Positions 30,201 to 42,200 of a stretch of DNA of 64,000 bases are shown here, piece by piece (the stretch's first letter is position 1; every line of letters starts with the position of its first letter). Both the position numbers and the translations under genes were made by a program. The stretch spans positions 1 to 64,000 of the forward strand of contig JAUCBJ010004334.1 of the NCBI GenBank assembly GCA_032718475.1, written 5' to 3'. Origin of the DNA: Nemertoderma westbladi (taxonomy: Eukaryota; Xenacoelomorpha; Nemertodermatida; Nemertodermatidae). Below the pieces are notes generated by a model. That model made no database searches, was not told where the DNA came from, and worked only from the letters and a program-made list of their open reading frames with translations.

Positions 30201-33200
30201 TTTTTACGAACCACATTGTTAGGCCATAAATAAATAGTGAAAGTTTTGGATATCTTATATTATAATTTATTGCTAATCTATATAAACCTGATGTACCCAA
30301 ACTGTATAGAAGTCATGGATCTCTTATCTGGGCTCTAACTGCTGAGGACACCAAATCTCTGGATGGCACATTCCCAAGAATGCTACACCGGGTTCATTGT
30401 GTCAAGTACAATGCACACATCTCCAACCAGACACTATATAACAGTGGAGGTGTCTCATTGGTTCCCCCAAGCTTGACACTGGAACAAAATCGCCTCCGCT
30501 TTGCAGGACATTGCTTTCGCCGTGAGGACCATAGCCAGTGCAAATCTTGTGCTTTGGCAGCCTCATGGAGTGAATAAGCATGGTGGACAGCCCATGACTT
30601 TCTTGAGAAGCATCTTAAAAGACACTGGTCTTGAAGATGCGGATGATCTAGCAAATGTCATGGGTGATAAGGGAGTTGTGGCGGCGCAATTTTGTCGACA
30701 AGCCGGCACAGCATTCTTAAAAATGCAGCTGCAATGCAGCATGCCGATCCTAGTAGTAGTAGTAGTAGTAGTAGTAGAAACATGGAAGCAGGCATACAAA
30801 GATGAAATTATTGGATGTTGAATTTGGCCGATCACATTGATGGAACCTCGGTAAAATTTAGCTACATTAAAGAGCATCCTACCTAATATTACAATATTAC
30901 AAAAATAAAATGATTTTTTTTTTTAATTAGATATAAATGTATAATTAATACTGTGTACCTGTTAATAAATTTCACTTATATTCGAAATAGTACATATGAT
31001 TGTGGAATTTATTTTAATTCATTTTACTTTATCATTTTAATTAATCATCAATTATTATTCAATAATCGTTCAATCGTTAAATTTAATTAAATGTAACTTT
31101 TTATATTTAAATGCGTCCGCCTCCTCTAGTTATCCAACACAATTTCTGTAATTTTTGCCTTTTTGAAGGCACGCGTTTAGTCAATGTCTCTTTGATTAAC
31201 CAAACTTTGAGACTGATGAAATGCAGTCCGCTAAAGCAGTGATCTATTTTGTTTATAGATTTTTGTAAAACCAAGGAATGTAACAAATTCCGAATACGGT
31301 ATCTTTATTGCGGGAAATGTTAAATTTCTATAGAATACTATTAGTGTGCACTCTCACTCTGGTTAACCGCGTCTCGTGCTGTGAGAAGGCCCCATTTATA
31401 ATGTTATATAGAAGCTCCAATTGTTAGATCAATTACAATTAATATATAACTCTGTAAGTCATTTATTGCTTTAACTGTGAGCTAAACCATGAAGGCAGTA
31501 TGTAGTAGTAATTATTAGAAGACTTTTAGGACTTACTGTAAATGTATTCTCTACTATATTAATTTATATGTATATTTATTTATTTGTATATCAGGTCGTC
31601 CGAAGCTATAGCTCGTCCGTCAATGAAAGTTATATCAATCGACGCAGCTCAACCCGATGGAGAAAAAAATATTCGAAAAAATCATTAAAGTGTCTTTTTT
31701 TATTTCGAAAAATAGCCATAGATTCGATGATTATGATTGAACACCAGCTGGTGTATAGTGAGGGCCTAGTAATGAAATGCTATTGAATGGGTAGGCCCAA
31801 ACTGCAGATAAGTATATTACTTGCCAAGTTTAGTAAGGTTGTGTTTACTCACTCACTCTATCCCAGACAATAAATAAATATCAACTTTAAGTTTGAATAG
31901 AACACATAGAATCGATGTGAAATTTTGTAACGCGATTATGAACCACCAAAGCAGATAGATATATCTCTCACATGACAATTTTTTGATTGAACAGTAACTA
32001 TCCCTGCTCTTTGAGCGGGCTCCTATAACTAATCATTATGTTGCACTTTAATATATATTTGTAACAAAATGCAATAAGTAATTTCTCTTTTTATGTACCC
32101 AAGAAAACGCTGCTGATAGAAGTGATTTCATTAATCTACCTATATAATCGGCATCTGATTCGCATGCAAACATGCCGGTGACACTAACACCAACACTACT
32201 ATAATTCATGTTTACGTGATCCTGTACCATTCCTGATGAATAACCAAACTAGCTGCCATCCATCCCTCCAAACACGATACGACCTTGAAATACTAATACT
32301 CTCATTAATATCAAGCACATTAGACAACTACTACCTGTGCTACGGATTAACAAAGACATACTACTGAGGGGTGAGAGAAAGATGAATCATAGGTATATCA
32401 CATTATGTTGCAGATAGATGGGAACTCTCGACGCAATCAAAATTCATCCCTCTCCAGGGGAAAACCGATGCAAATAACAGCTGATTGCTCATAAAAATTA
32501 AACTGTAACCTGTTCTACTGACTTCAGTTTATTGTTATGGTTAGAATAGCGTACCATTGCAACCTGCTCCTTTACCAAATTGATATTTTAACATCGAGGC
32601 GAGATTTATCGCCGAGATGGGATTTGCGTCCAGTCCCCCCCCCCCCGTCTCTTATGTTGACGTTTAAATGTGTGAAGGACTGTGTGTCTCCACTCCATAT
32701 TTGTCTGACCTACTGACCATCTACGTGCTTGTGTAAGGGCACAGATCGAGTGGTAAGGAGTTCCTGCTAATAGTGGGAACTATACGAATTCGCTCACAGG
32801 ACGCGTGCACCACTTGTATCAATGAAGACCCGATTAAAAAGTTAATGTTTAGAAAAGAGTACGAACATTTATTGCATTAAATATTATTTTATAGTTTTCT
32901 AATTAATTTATTTTTACTCTATTCCATTTATATATTCACCTTTTTAAACGCCTCGAAATATGCGCTGAAAAATGAGAAAAAAGGCGCTATAACAATAAAT
33001 ATATTATTATTATTATTTGTAATTCAACTCCTGCCATTCGAATGCATGCACATCCGTAATATAATTAGCAAATTTAAAAAAGTAACTTTCTATTTATGTT
33101 CCAATGAAGTTGTTGGAGTTAATTGAGAACGTCCCATTAGGTTAGTTAGACTAAGTTGTTGGAGTTAATTGAGAACGTCCCCTTAGGTTAGTTAGACTAA

Positions 33201-36200
33201 GTTGTTGGAGTTAATTGAGAACGTCCCCTTAGGTTAGTTAGACTAAGTTGTTGGAGTTAATTGAGAACGTCCCCTTAGGTTAGTTAGACTAAGTTGTTGG
33301 AGTTAATTGAGAACGTCCCCTTAGGTTAGTTAGACTAAGTTGGTGGAGTTAATTGAGAACGTCCCCTTAGGTTAGTTAGACTAAGTTGTTGGAGTTAATT
33401 GAGAACGTCCCCTTAGGTTAGTTAGACTTTTCGATTTTTCAGTTGGTTGAAAACTTGTTGGCCTGAGTTTTCGCGTCTGTTGATGCTTATCGTTTTGGTT
33501 TATTTCAACCCTGCACTGTAACCTGCTTCTTTATTAACCTGCCTTCAAATAGATGTAAGCTTAGATGTTTAGTGTAAGTGTAGATGTAGGTGAGTTGACC
33601 CCCCATGTTAACATACTTAAAGTAAAACCCAACCCGAATTCAAGGTCGTTTATAAAAGTGACCTGTCGTTACTTACTGCCATGAAATCAACACTACTTCG
33701 TATCTGCTGCTGCATTCTGAAGAGCAATAAGAAATTTTCTTCTGTAGGCAATATCTCTCCAAGCTGCAACAATAAACATCAGTTATAGAAGTATTATATC
33801 TAAAGAAATATTGTGTAAAAAAGGAGAGTTGTCAGGGAAAGGGAAACACGTAGCAATCTGAGGCATTTGTACCATTCGGTATGTGTAAGCATTAGTGTCA
33901 CTAGCATCTAAAATCTCTTCCCTGGGGTCACAAACAGTTTTTCTACAGAGTTTACTCTTTTGTATACGGCTTTTGATATCATATAACAGATATCATTTAG
34001 ATGCTGATTCTGGCTTTGGTGGAGCTTATAGCAAATATATTTCTCAAATTTTGTGGCAATCCCATCCCATCTTGGTTTGAAACATTGTGTATCAATGGTG
34101 ATAATGTACAATATAGATTTACACTGGCAATTTAAAATCTGAGCAAAGGGATAATTACCTCCATCCAGGATAGTAGTACCGATGTTAACTGGACAACATA
34201 AGGAACAAAGGAATGATTCTTAGTTGAGGCTTTGGAGACTCCTACTACTTGCTACGGGGTGAGTTTGTAATTATAACATGTTTTTAATCGCTGCAACGGT
34301 ATTTTTTTTATTGACAAGCGGTAAACATCGCAATATACCGCACACTTACTAACCGTTGGTTGGGATAGTCATAGCCAATAATATGCATTGGTGATCACTA
34401 TAAAAAAATAATTGTTTAAACGTGGCTGCTATATTATTATCATACACTATACAGTAGTGAAACCTACATAGATAACATTTGTTAGCCATTGCAATGATGT
34501 CCAGTGTGTAAGGCCTGACAGTGAGCATTTATTGTGCGACACTGCAGGAATTTTATCAATTGGCACTGTTGGGGGCTCCCCCTTATTGCCTCAAGAGTTG
34601 GAATTATTAAAAGTTCGGATATTGATTTCAATGCTGCCGTACAACAGTCGTATTTTAATGGAATTTTAATAATGAAGTTTATTGCAGCTTATTGCAGCAG
34701 AATCGGCCAGCTTTCGCTTGATTTATGATGGTTGATGTTGACTAGACTGGGACTGAGACCAACTGGGTGTTGCATAACAAATTTGACTTATAATTATGGA
34801 TTAATTCTATAGAGAATATATTAGACCATTTTATAAGTGAATTTATTAGTTTTCCATAAAAATTATACAAGAACTAATAAAATTCCTAAGATTTTATCAA
34901 TCCGCGACGATAATAATATTAATGTAGGATAACCAATAATAGATTACCGGTATTCCATCCATATATACATAAGGTGGACAAAAAGACATTCATATCTATT
35001 ATATAGTGTCAGCGGATTAATATCCTTATGGGGTGATTATCACAGTTATTATCCAATATTGGGAACGTGCCAAGATATCCCACCTAAATAAACACAACCA
35101 ATTATAAGCCGGATGCCTTGACTACATCGGCAAAATCGCTGTGCCGAGAACATTTTTCAGTTCACAAACAGTTTATTTGTGCAGATATAATGATTGTTAT
35201 ATATAGAAAGGTATAATTTTTCATAGGGGGCTGGTTTTTTCATTCCAGGACATCACAGCAATCCAAAGCGCTGTCACAGCCGCATTCTCGCAGCACTGTT
35301 ACAGCACTCTCATAGCACTGTCATAGCACTCTCACTGCACAAGTGTAAATTTGAACTGGGTGTAACTGTTTTCTAAGGATACTGAGGTTAAATAGAACCA
35401 CATGTAATGAGTTCCATGGCAATCCAAATATGCGACATTTAAACAATCTTCTAAGTTAGAATACTGGGTTTCAGATAATAATACCATGAAATTATATTTT
35501 CATTCATTTCACGGGAGTTATTGAAAAATAAAATTGTATCAAACTTCATTGGAGACCTCTATCCATAGTGCATTAGTTTGAAATGCGTAAGTATCATAGC
35601 ATAATATATAAAGGATATGGTTCAGATCTAACTATACCTCCGCTAACTCAATCTTTCCGTCTTCATTCAAGTCATAGGCATCCATGAAACAATCTTTCAT
35701 ATCAGCGAACGAGGTTCCAGAAATCGCTTCACTCCCTGCCGTGGCCCCTACCAGTTCTTTAAAGAAGTCTTCCAACTCACTATCTTCAATAAACCCATTA
35801 CCTAACGAACGACAAAAACATGATGGATATATCCCAATCTATGTATTTCATACAAAATCTCCGGATAAAGCAGCTGTTAGGCCGTAATATATAACTAAAA
35901 GATCTATATTATTAATAACCATTAATCGAGTTCAAAATCACTGACAACGTACTTGTATTGACAGTTTCTCACACAGCACAGAGTATAAAGGTTTGAAACA
36001 ATATGAGATATATCAAGCGTTGTGTAACAGCGCCATGCCTCACTGTGCTCACTCAGCAATGGAATTGGTTGCCTTAGTGGAGCTTTAAGCAATTCATATT
36101 ATTGCCATGTCAAATTAATATAATGGTGGCGGTTGATGCTGATGCAAGGATGCCTAGAATGGGAAGAACGCCAATAATGTGGCAACCCAACAGAAATCCC

Positions 36201-39200
36201 TTTAATAGTTTCATAAAGCCAGAAAGTGAAGCTGCGTTATTGTAATCCTTTATCAAACAGTTAGAGAGTCATGTTAAGTGGGCAGTCATGGTAACACACC
36301 ATCTATATTGGATCTGAAAAGTCGAATTGATTATCTAAATAGAGTTTTACTTTATGTAATATATGTGTGCAATCTATGGGGAATTGGGTATCATATGTTG
36401 AAAACAATCGATATCAAAATGTCTATCTTTTATAAGATTCCACGCACATGTACAACAAAGTACACTTAAATATTATAATTAAATATTACTGTGTCAATAG
36501 TTCACTATTATTATATATTATTAAGTTTGACAACCACTGATTCAAGGGGATCGATCCCATGATATTTATATAAAACAGAACAGTTTGCCTCCAGCAAATA
36601 GCCATAACAGGTTGCACTCCATATGATCGATCATGTGTGAGTCAGAAGCCAGGCGACACACACCCCCACAGACATCCGGAAAGCTAGCCCGAGTATAATA
36701 ATAACTGGATAAATATTGGATAAAGGGGTAATTTTTAGGGAACAGTGTTTTTATAGAACAATATATCTGTATCTTGATAAATTATTCCAGTTGAGACAGT
36801 GCTGCACTTTATGGTTCATTCAGCTGAATCTTGTCGAATACCAGGTCCGTTGATGGTACATTCTGGTAGGATCCTTGTATGTGTACAACAACCCTGAGGA
36901 CTATCGCATGGGTACATCAATGAGGATTATCCCATGGGTTAAGGGTACATCCCTGATCATCTCTGATGGTACTGATGAGTGATTGAAGATGTCTGATCTG
37001 CTCACTTGTACAATGTACAATCTTGTGTTGAAAGATTTAGTGATTTGAATTTTTTTTTTTTATATATCATGTATATATATATCTTAGTTTTCTTATTTTA
37101 TTGAATATTAAAAATATCAACGTTACATTGATGGTGTATCTCCAGAACTAATCAGTATTAGATTAATAGCAACATCTGTAATACATATAGGTCTAAGACT
37201 TGATTACTGTAAGAAAAAATTCTAACTGACTGACAGACTACTGCTGACTTAGAACAAAAATGGCTCTAAGAATTTGATGAAATTTTGCATGAACCATGAG
37301 GGTACTCAGAGGGTTTCTATGGGTACTTGTAAAACCGCGGTTACAATAGCAACGCCTCAACAATTTTTATATCGATAAATAGCCCCATAACACGAAAATT
37401 GCCATAGACTCAATGATAGAAACACCAGCTGGTATGCTCATGAAAATATGATAGTGAGGGCCTAGTCAATAATGCTATTGAATGGATATGCCCAAACTGC
37501 AGAGAAGTATATTACTTGCAAAGTTTAGTAAGGTTGTGTGCATTCAGTCACTACGCCAGACTGTACGCAAACATCAATGTTAGTATATGTGTATTACCCC
37601 ATCAGCTGAATAGCTCTTGCCAGTGAATCCTATGGGAATATCTACAAGGTTACAAGGCTCACTGTGCTATGTTATGTGGCATGTCAACTGAATGAAGTTT
37701 AGTTAGATAGAGTTAGAGTACTTCTGTTGACTATGGGGTACTAACTGTACTGAAATGTACTCTGCTATAATAATAATATAATTGAATGGTTGTATTTAAA
37801 AACCTTTGAGGAGGTTAATGACTTAATAATCTTGGCAAACATTAAATACATGATAGTCAACCAAGAGTGAATTCGTTTTAATTTACCAACTGTGCCGTTC
37901 TGTTGAATGAATTTGAGCAATTGTGTAGGTTAATTAATTACATATGCTAGAAATCTGGTAATTAAAATCTGATAACATTTGGATAAACATCTCGCGGTCA
38001 TTCAAGCCTTAACATATCATAATAAGACTTGACATTGCAAGATTTTTCCATACCAGTATAATCCATTTTTAAAATATCTCAATCCACTCAGAGAGAATCT
38101 GTCTTATGTTACTACACTGCGCCGTTCAAAAATTCGAATGAAATTTAGCAATAATTGGTTACTTACAACAGCCAGAATCGCTGAGCCTAACGGCTCCTTA
38201 GGTCATTAGAACAGGCTGCTTCTAGTATTGGTCTTTTTATTAACTCCAAAAATACCAAAATTTTGACAGTTAACTTTGAAAGTACTTAGCAAGTCTCTGA
38301 CCGGATGAGCATAAGCTCAAAGGATGGTATGCTTGAGCATTCTTCTGTTACCTGGGATCATGGATCCGGAAGTCAGGTGAGGACCTTCGAATACGTAAGG
38401 GAAAGGCATGGGCAGCCTTGAATAAGCTTTCCAGGATTTGGAAGTCACATAAAATTAATCGGAAACTTAAGGTCCGCTTATTTAGAGCAGCAGTAGTTCC
38501 AGTGGGAGTCCATGCTGGGCTCTAACTGCTGAGGAAATCTCTGGATGGCACATTCTCAAAAATGCTACACCGGGTTCACTGTGTCAAGTACAATGCACAC
38601 ATCTCCAACCAGACACTATATAACATTGGAGGTGTCTCATTGGTTCCCCCAAGCTTGACACTAGAACAAAATCGCCTCCGCTTTGCAGGACATTGCTTTC
38701 GCCGTGAGGACCAGCCAGTGCATAATCTTGTACTTTGGCAGCCTCATGGAGTGAATAAGCATGGTGGACAGCCCATGACTTTCTTGAGACGCATCTTAAA
38801 GGACACTGGCCTTAAAGATGCGGATGATCTAGCAAATGTCATGGGTGATAGGGAGTTGTGGTGGTGCAATTTTGTCGATAAGCCGGCACAGCATTCTTAA
38901 AAATGCAGCTGCAATGCAGCATACCAATCCTAGTAGTATCGTATAAATGTTTTACTTAAGTCTCCATCTTGGGCTGGTCCAGCGAACGCTTAAACTGTAA
39001 CAAATTGAATTTAATTATGCTTATTTAGGCCCCAAGTAATGAAATAATTACCACAAAATAAGTTTCCTGACAAATTTTCATAATTCGGACAGTAAATGGT
39101 TAAAGGCTGACCGAGCTGTAATTCGCACTACTATACTTAAATTAGGTAACAATGTGTGCCAATAAAACAATCTTTAAATATTAATGGACTTACAGTAGGA

Positions 39201-42200
39201 AATGTTAAACCTTTTCTTGTAATGTTTATACTGTAGTAGTCAGTATATTATATATATATTATAGATTATGTTTATAACATATGAATAATATGCACTGCCC
39301 AGCATTTGTAAATTTAGTAATTATGAAGACAAATGAAATAAATGCTACTGTTTCTATTTAAGAAAAGTGATGTTTTTATTCTACAGATGATATTTCGGCT
39401 ATATTGCATAATTATAGATCTATATTATAGATTATGTATATTCTATATGTATATTGATATTGTAGATTTATTATATTAATGGACTATAAATTATTTGTAA
39501 AATATGTAATTATAATATCATTACGCGTTTCGAGTTTATCAAATTATTTTTTTAGGTGAACCTACAGTAAGACAAATAAGTATGCAAGGCAGTATGTGGG
39601 GCGAGCCACGAAAGTTAGCGAGCTCAGCATAAGGGTACCATTATCTCAAACTCGTGCTGTATGTTGGTCAGTCTATCGGTCTAATCTTTGGACGCTTATT
39701 TATCAGGAATGGCTTTGCCAAATTTTTTTAAATTTTGTATGTGTGTTAGTAGACAAAAAGTTTAGAAAGTTTCGTTAATTTTTATCTTAGCATATCAGGG
39801 CTGACCAGTGACCATGCCAATAGACAAGTTACGTGAAACAGCACTAATTGTGATACAACTTTGATAATGTTTTTAATATTGTACGTTTCAGAGAAAGGCA
39901 GCTGTTGGAGATATTGTAGGTCTGCGGACAGTGTTGACGAGGAGAGGGTTGATGGAGGGTCGATTCCTCGAGGGAAGAATAATACACGTCGTCACACCAA
40001 GTAAACGATATAAAACGAAGGAGGGAGGTTCAAAAAAGCAGAAATTAAGTTATAACACCATGATATATTTAATGTAAGTATTTCATTCCATATAATAATT
40101 GTTATTGATTATTAATTCTTTAGTGATTTAAATTTATTTAATACCTGACTGCCTTGGCAGATAAGATTTCTCTTAGCGCAGTGGGTGTTCAAGAGCACCG
40201 AATGCAGATTGGACAGACTGATGAGGTTCTGATTAAGGACATGGGGGGCGGTTGGCGACTCGCCCGCGCTTCAGCAGATGATAGTGGCAATGGTGGAATT
40301 GGTCTATTGATGAATCCAACTGCACATGCAGCATTGGACAAAATAGACCAAATCTCTAACCGCATCATCCGTTCTCACTTCTCATGTTCTGGAAGACTGG
40401 CTAAGAAGTTTCCTAAGGTGGTTCTGATTGTGTGCTACTTTCCAACTAGTGTTGCCCCTGTAGAGGAGGTGGAAAATTTTTACCATAATCTACAAGCAGC
40501 TACTGATGGAGTGGATCAGTATGCATTCTTAACATTCCTGGGAGACTTTACTGCAAGTCTGCATCAATCACCTACATCGCCCTGGGTCTATAACAATAGT
40601 GTTAACCGAAATTCCGTCCATCTTCAGGATTTTATCTCTGGAAATGGATTGTTTTCGGCTGAAAACCAGTTCAAGAAGTGAACTGGAAAGCTATGGACTC
40701 ATAGTGGACCCAGTGGTCACAAGTCCCAGATAAACCATATTCTGTTTCGTAGGAAATACAGGAGCTCTATACAAGACTGTAATGCATTTACACTTCGACC
40801 CTTCTCCAGTGATCACCGCCTTATTGTGGCCCAATAAGACGTAGTCTGCCTGCTAGCAGAACAACGAAATCTGCCTTGCCGCTGCATGACTGGTCCTCTC
40901 TGTTGCAACAGCCAAGTGTGAGATCCAGCTTCACACTACAGCTGAGCAACAGGTATGAGGTTCTTGTCTCTGAGGCGGCAGATCACTGTGAGGGCTATAC
41001 TGCCTTCACAGAAGCAGTTTTTGTTAGCAGCTGCAGATACAGTTCCTGTATACCCTCGAAACAGGAAAAGGGCCCCCTGGACTGACAACAAAGTTCAGAA
41101 GTGCCAAAATGACCTTTATAAGGCGCAGAAAGAGTCCCAACTCAAAAACAGACTACAGCAGCCAAGAATGCAGTTAAGGCTGCATCTAGGTCCCTGAATA
41201 GGCAGTACTCTTGTTAATCTACAGGAGCTAATAAACCAACAGGTTGATGCCATCAATGATGCTGACGACATCAGGCAATCATCCCAGGCATGGAAATCGA
41301 TCAACTTGCTTACTGGGCGGAAAAGCCAACCAACCACCAAGGTTAAGGCTGAATCACCAGCCGATCGCCTCAATGGTTGGAAGGCCCACTTTGAAAAGCT
41401 CCTCAATAATGACAGGGTATTGCCTGATAACTTTATAGAAGTATAAGTGTCTGAGTCTGTACTCCCAGATATTCCCATTGGCGATATCTCCTTTGCAGAA
41501 GTGAAGGCTGCTGCAAAGAGCATTAAGACCAATGGATCCGGAAGTCAGGTGAGGACCTACGAATATGTAAGGGAAAGGCATGGGCATCCTTGAATAGGCT
41601 TTGCAGGATTTGGAAGTCACCGAGAATTAATCGGAAACTTAAGGTCCGATTATTTAGAGCAGCAGTAGTTCCAGTACTCCTCTATGGGAGTGCATGCTGG
41701 GCTCTAACTGCTGAGGACACCAAATCTCTGGATGGCACATTCACAAGAATGCTACGTCGGGTTCATTGTGTCAAGTACAATGCACACATCTCCAACCAGA
41801 CACTATATAACATTGGAGGTGTCTCATTAGTTCCCCCAAGCTTGACACTAGAACAAAATCGCCTCCGCTGTGCAGGACATTGCATTCGCCGTGAGGACCA
41901 GCCAGTGCATAATCTTGTACTTTTGCATCCTCATGGAGTGAATAAGCATGGTGGACAGCCGATGACTTTCTTGAGATGCATCTTAAAGGACACTGGCCTT
42001 GAATATGCGTATGATCTAGCAAATGTCATGGGTGATAGGGAGTTGCGGCGGCGCAATTTTGTCGACAAGCCGGCACAGCATTCTTAAAAATGCAGCTGCA
42101 ATGCAGCATGCCGATCACAAAATAAAATTTATATAAACTAACAGGACGTCCAACAGACAGTTATTAGGAAATTATGCAGGAGCCGGATTTCAAAATGCTC

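Larger units (their letters stand above)
40148..42117 (+). mobile_element. Non-LTR retrotransposon, family 1, endonuclease plus RT C-terminus, RT core deleted
   Basis: Longest copy of family 1. It is truncated at the 5' end inside the AP-endonuclease domain. It has lost the reverse-transcriptase core: the EN-RT linker ends in AAAKSIKTN at about 41533 and is fused to GSGSQVRT of the post-RT region. It ends with GCAGCTGCAATGCAGC but lacks the TAG tail. It lies between two candidate exons of the putative nested gene. Confidence 0.88.

Noticed and set aside
30394-30877. Minus-strand ORFs with poly-threonine
   Set aside because: Antisense of the LINE 3' end and its TAG tail.
32634-32646. C homopolymers (also near 43667, 45162 and 54531) as regulatory or G-quadruplex sites
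   Set aside because: Single mononucleotide tracts at scattered positions. They are likely slippage products or sequencing-sensitive sites, with no further support.
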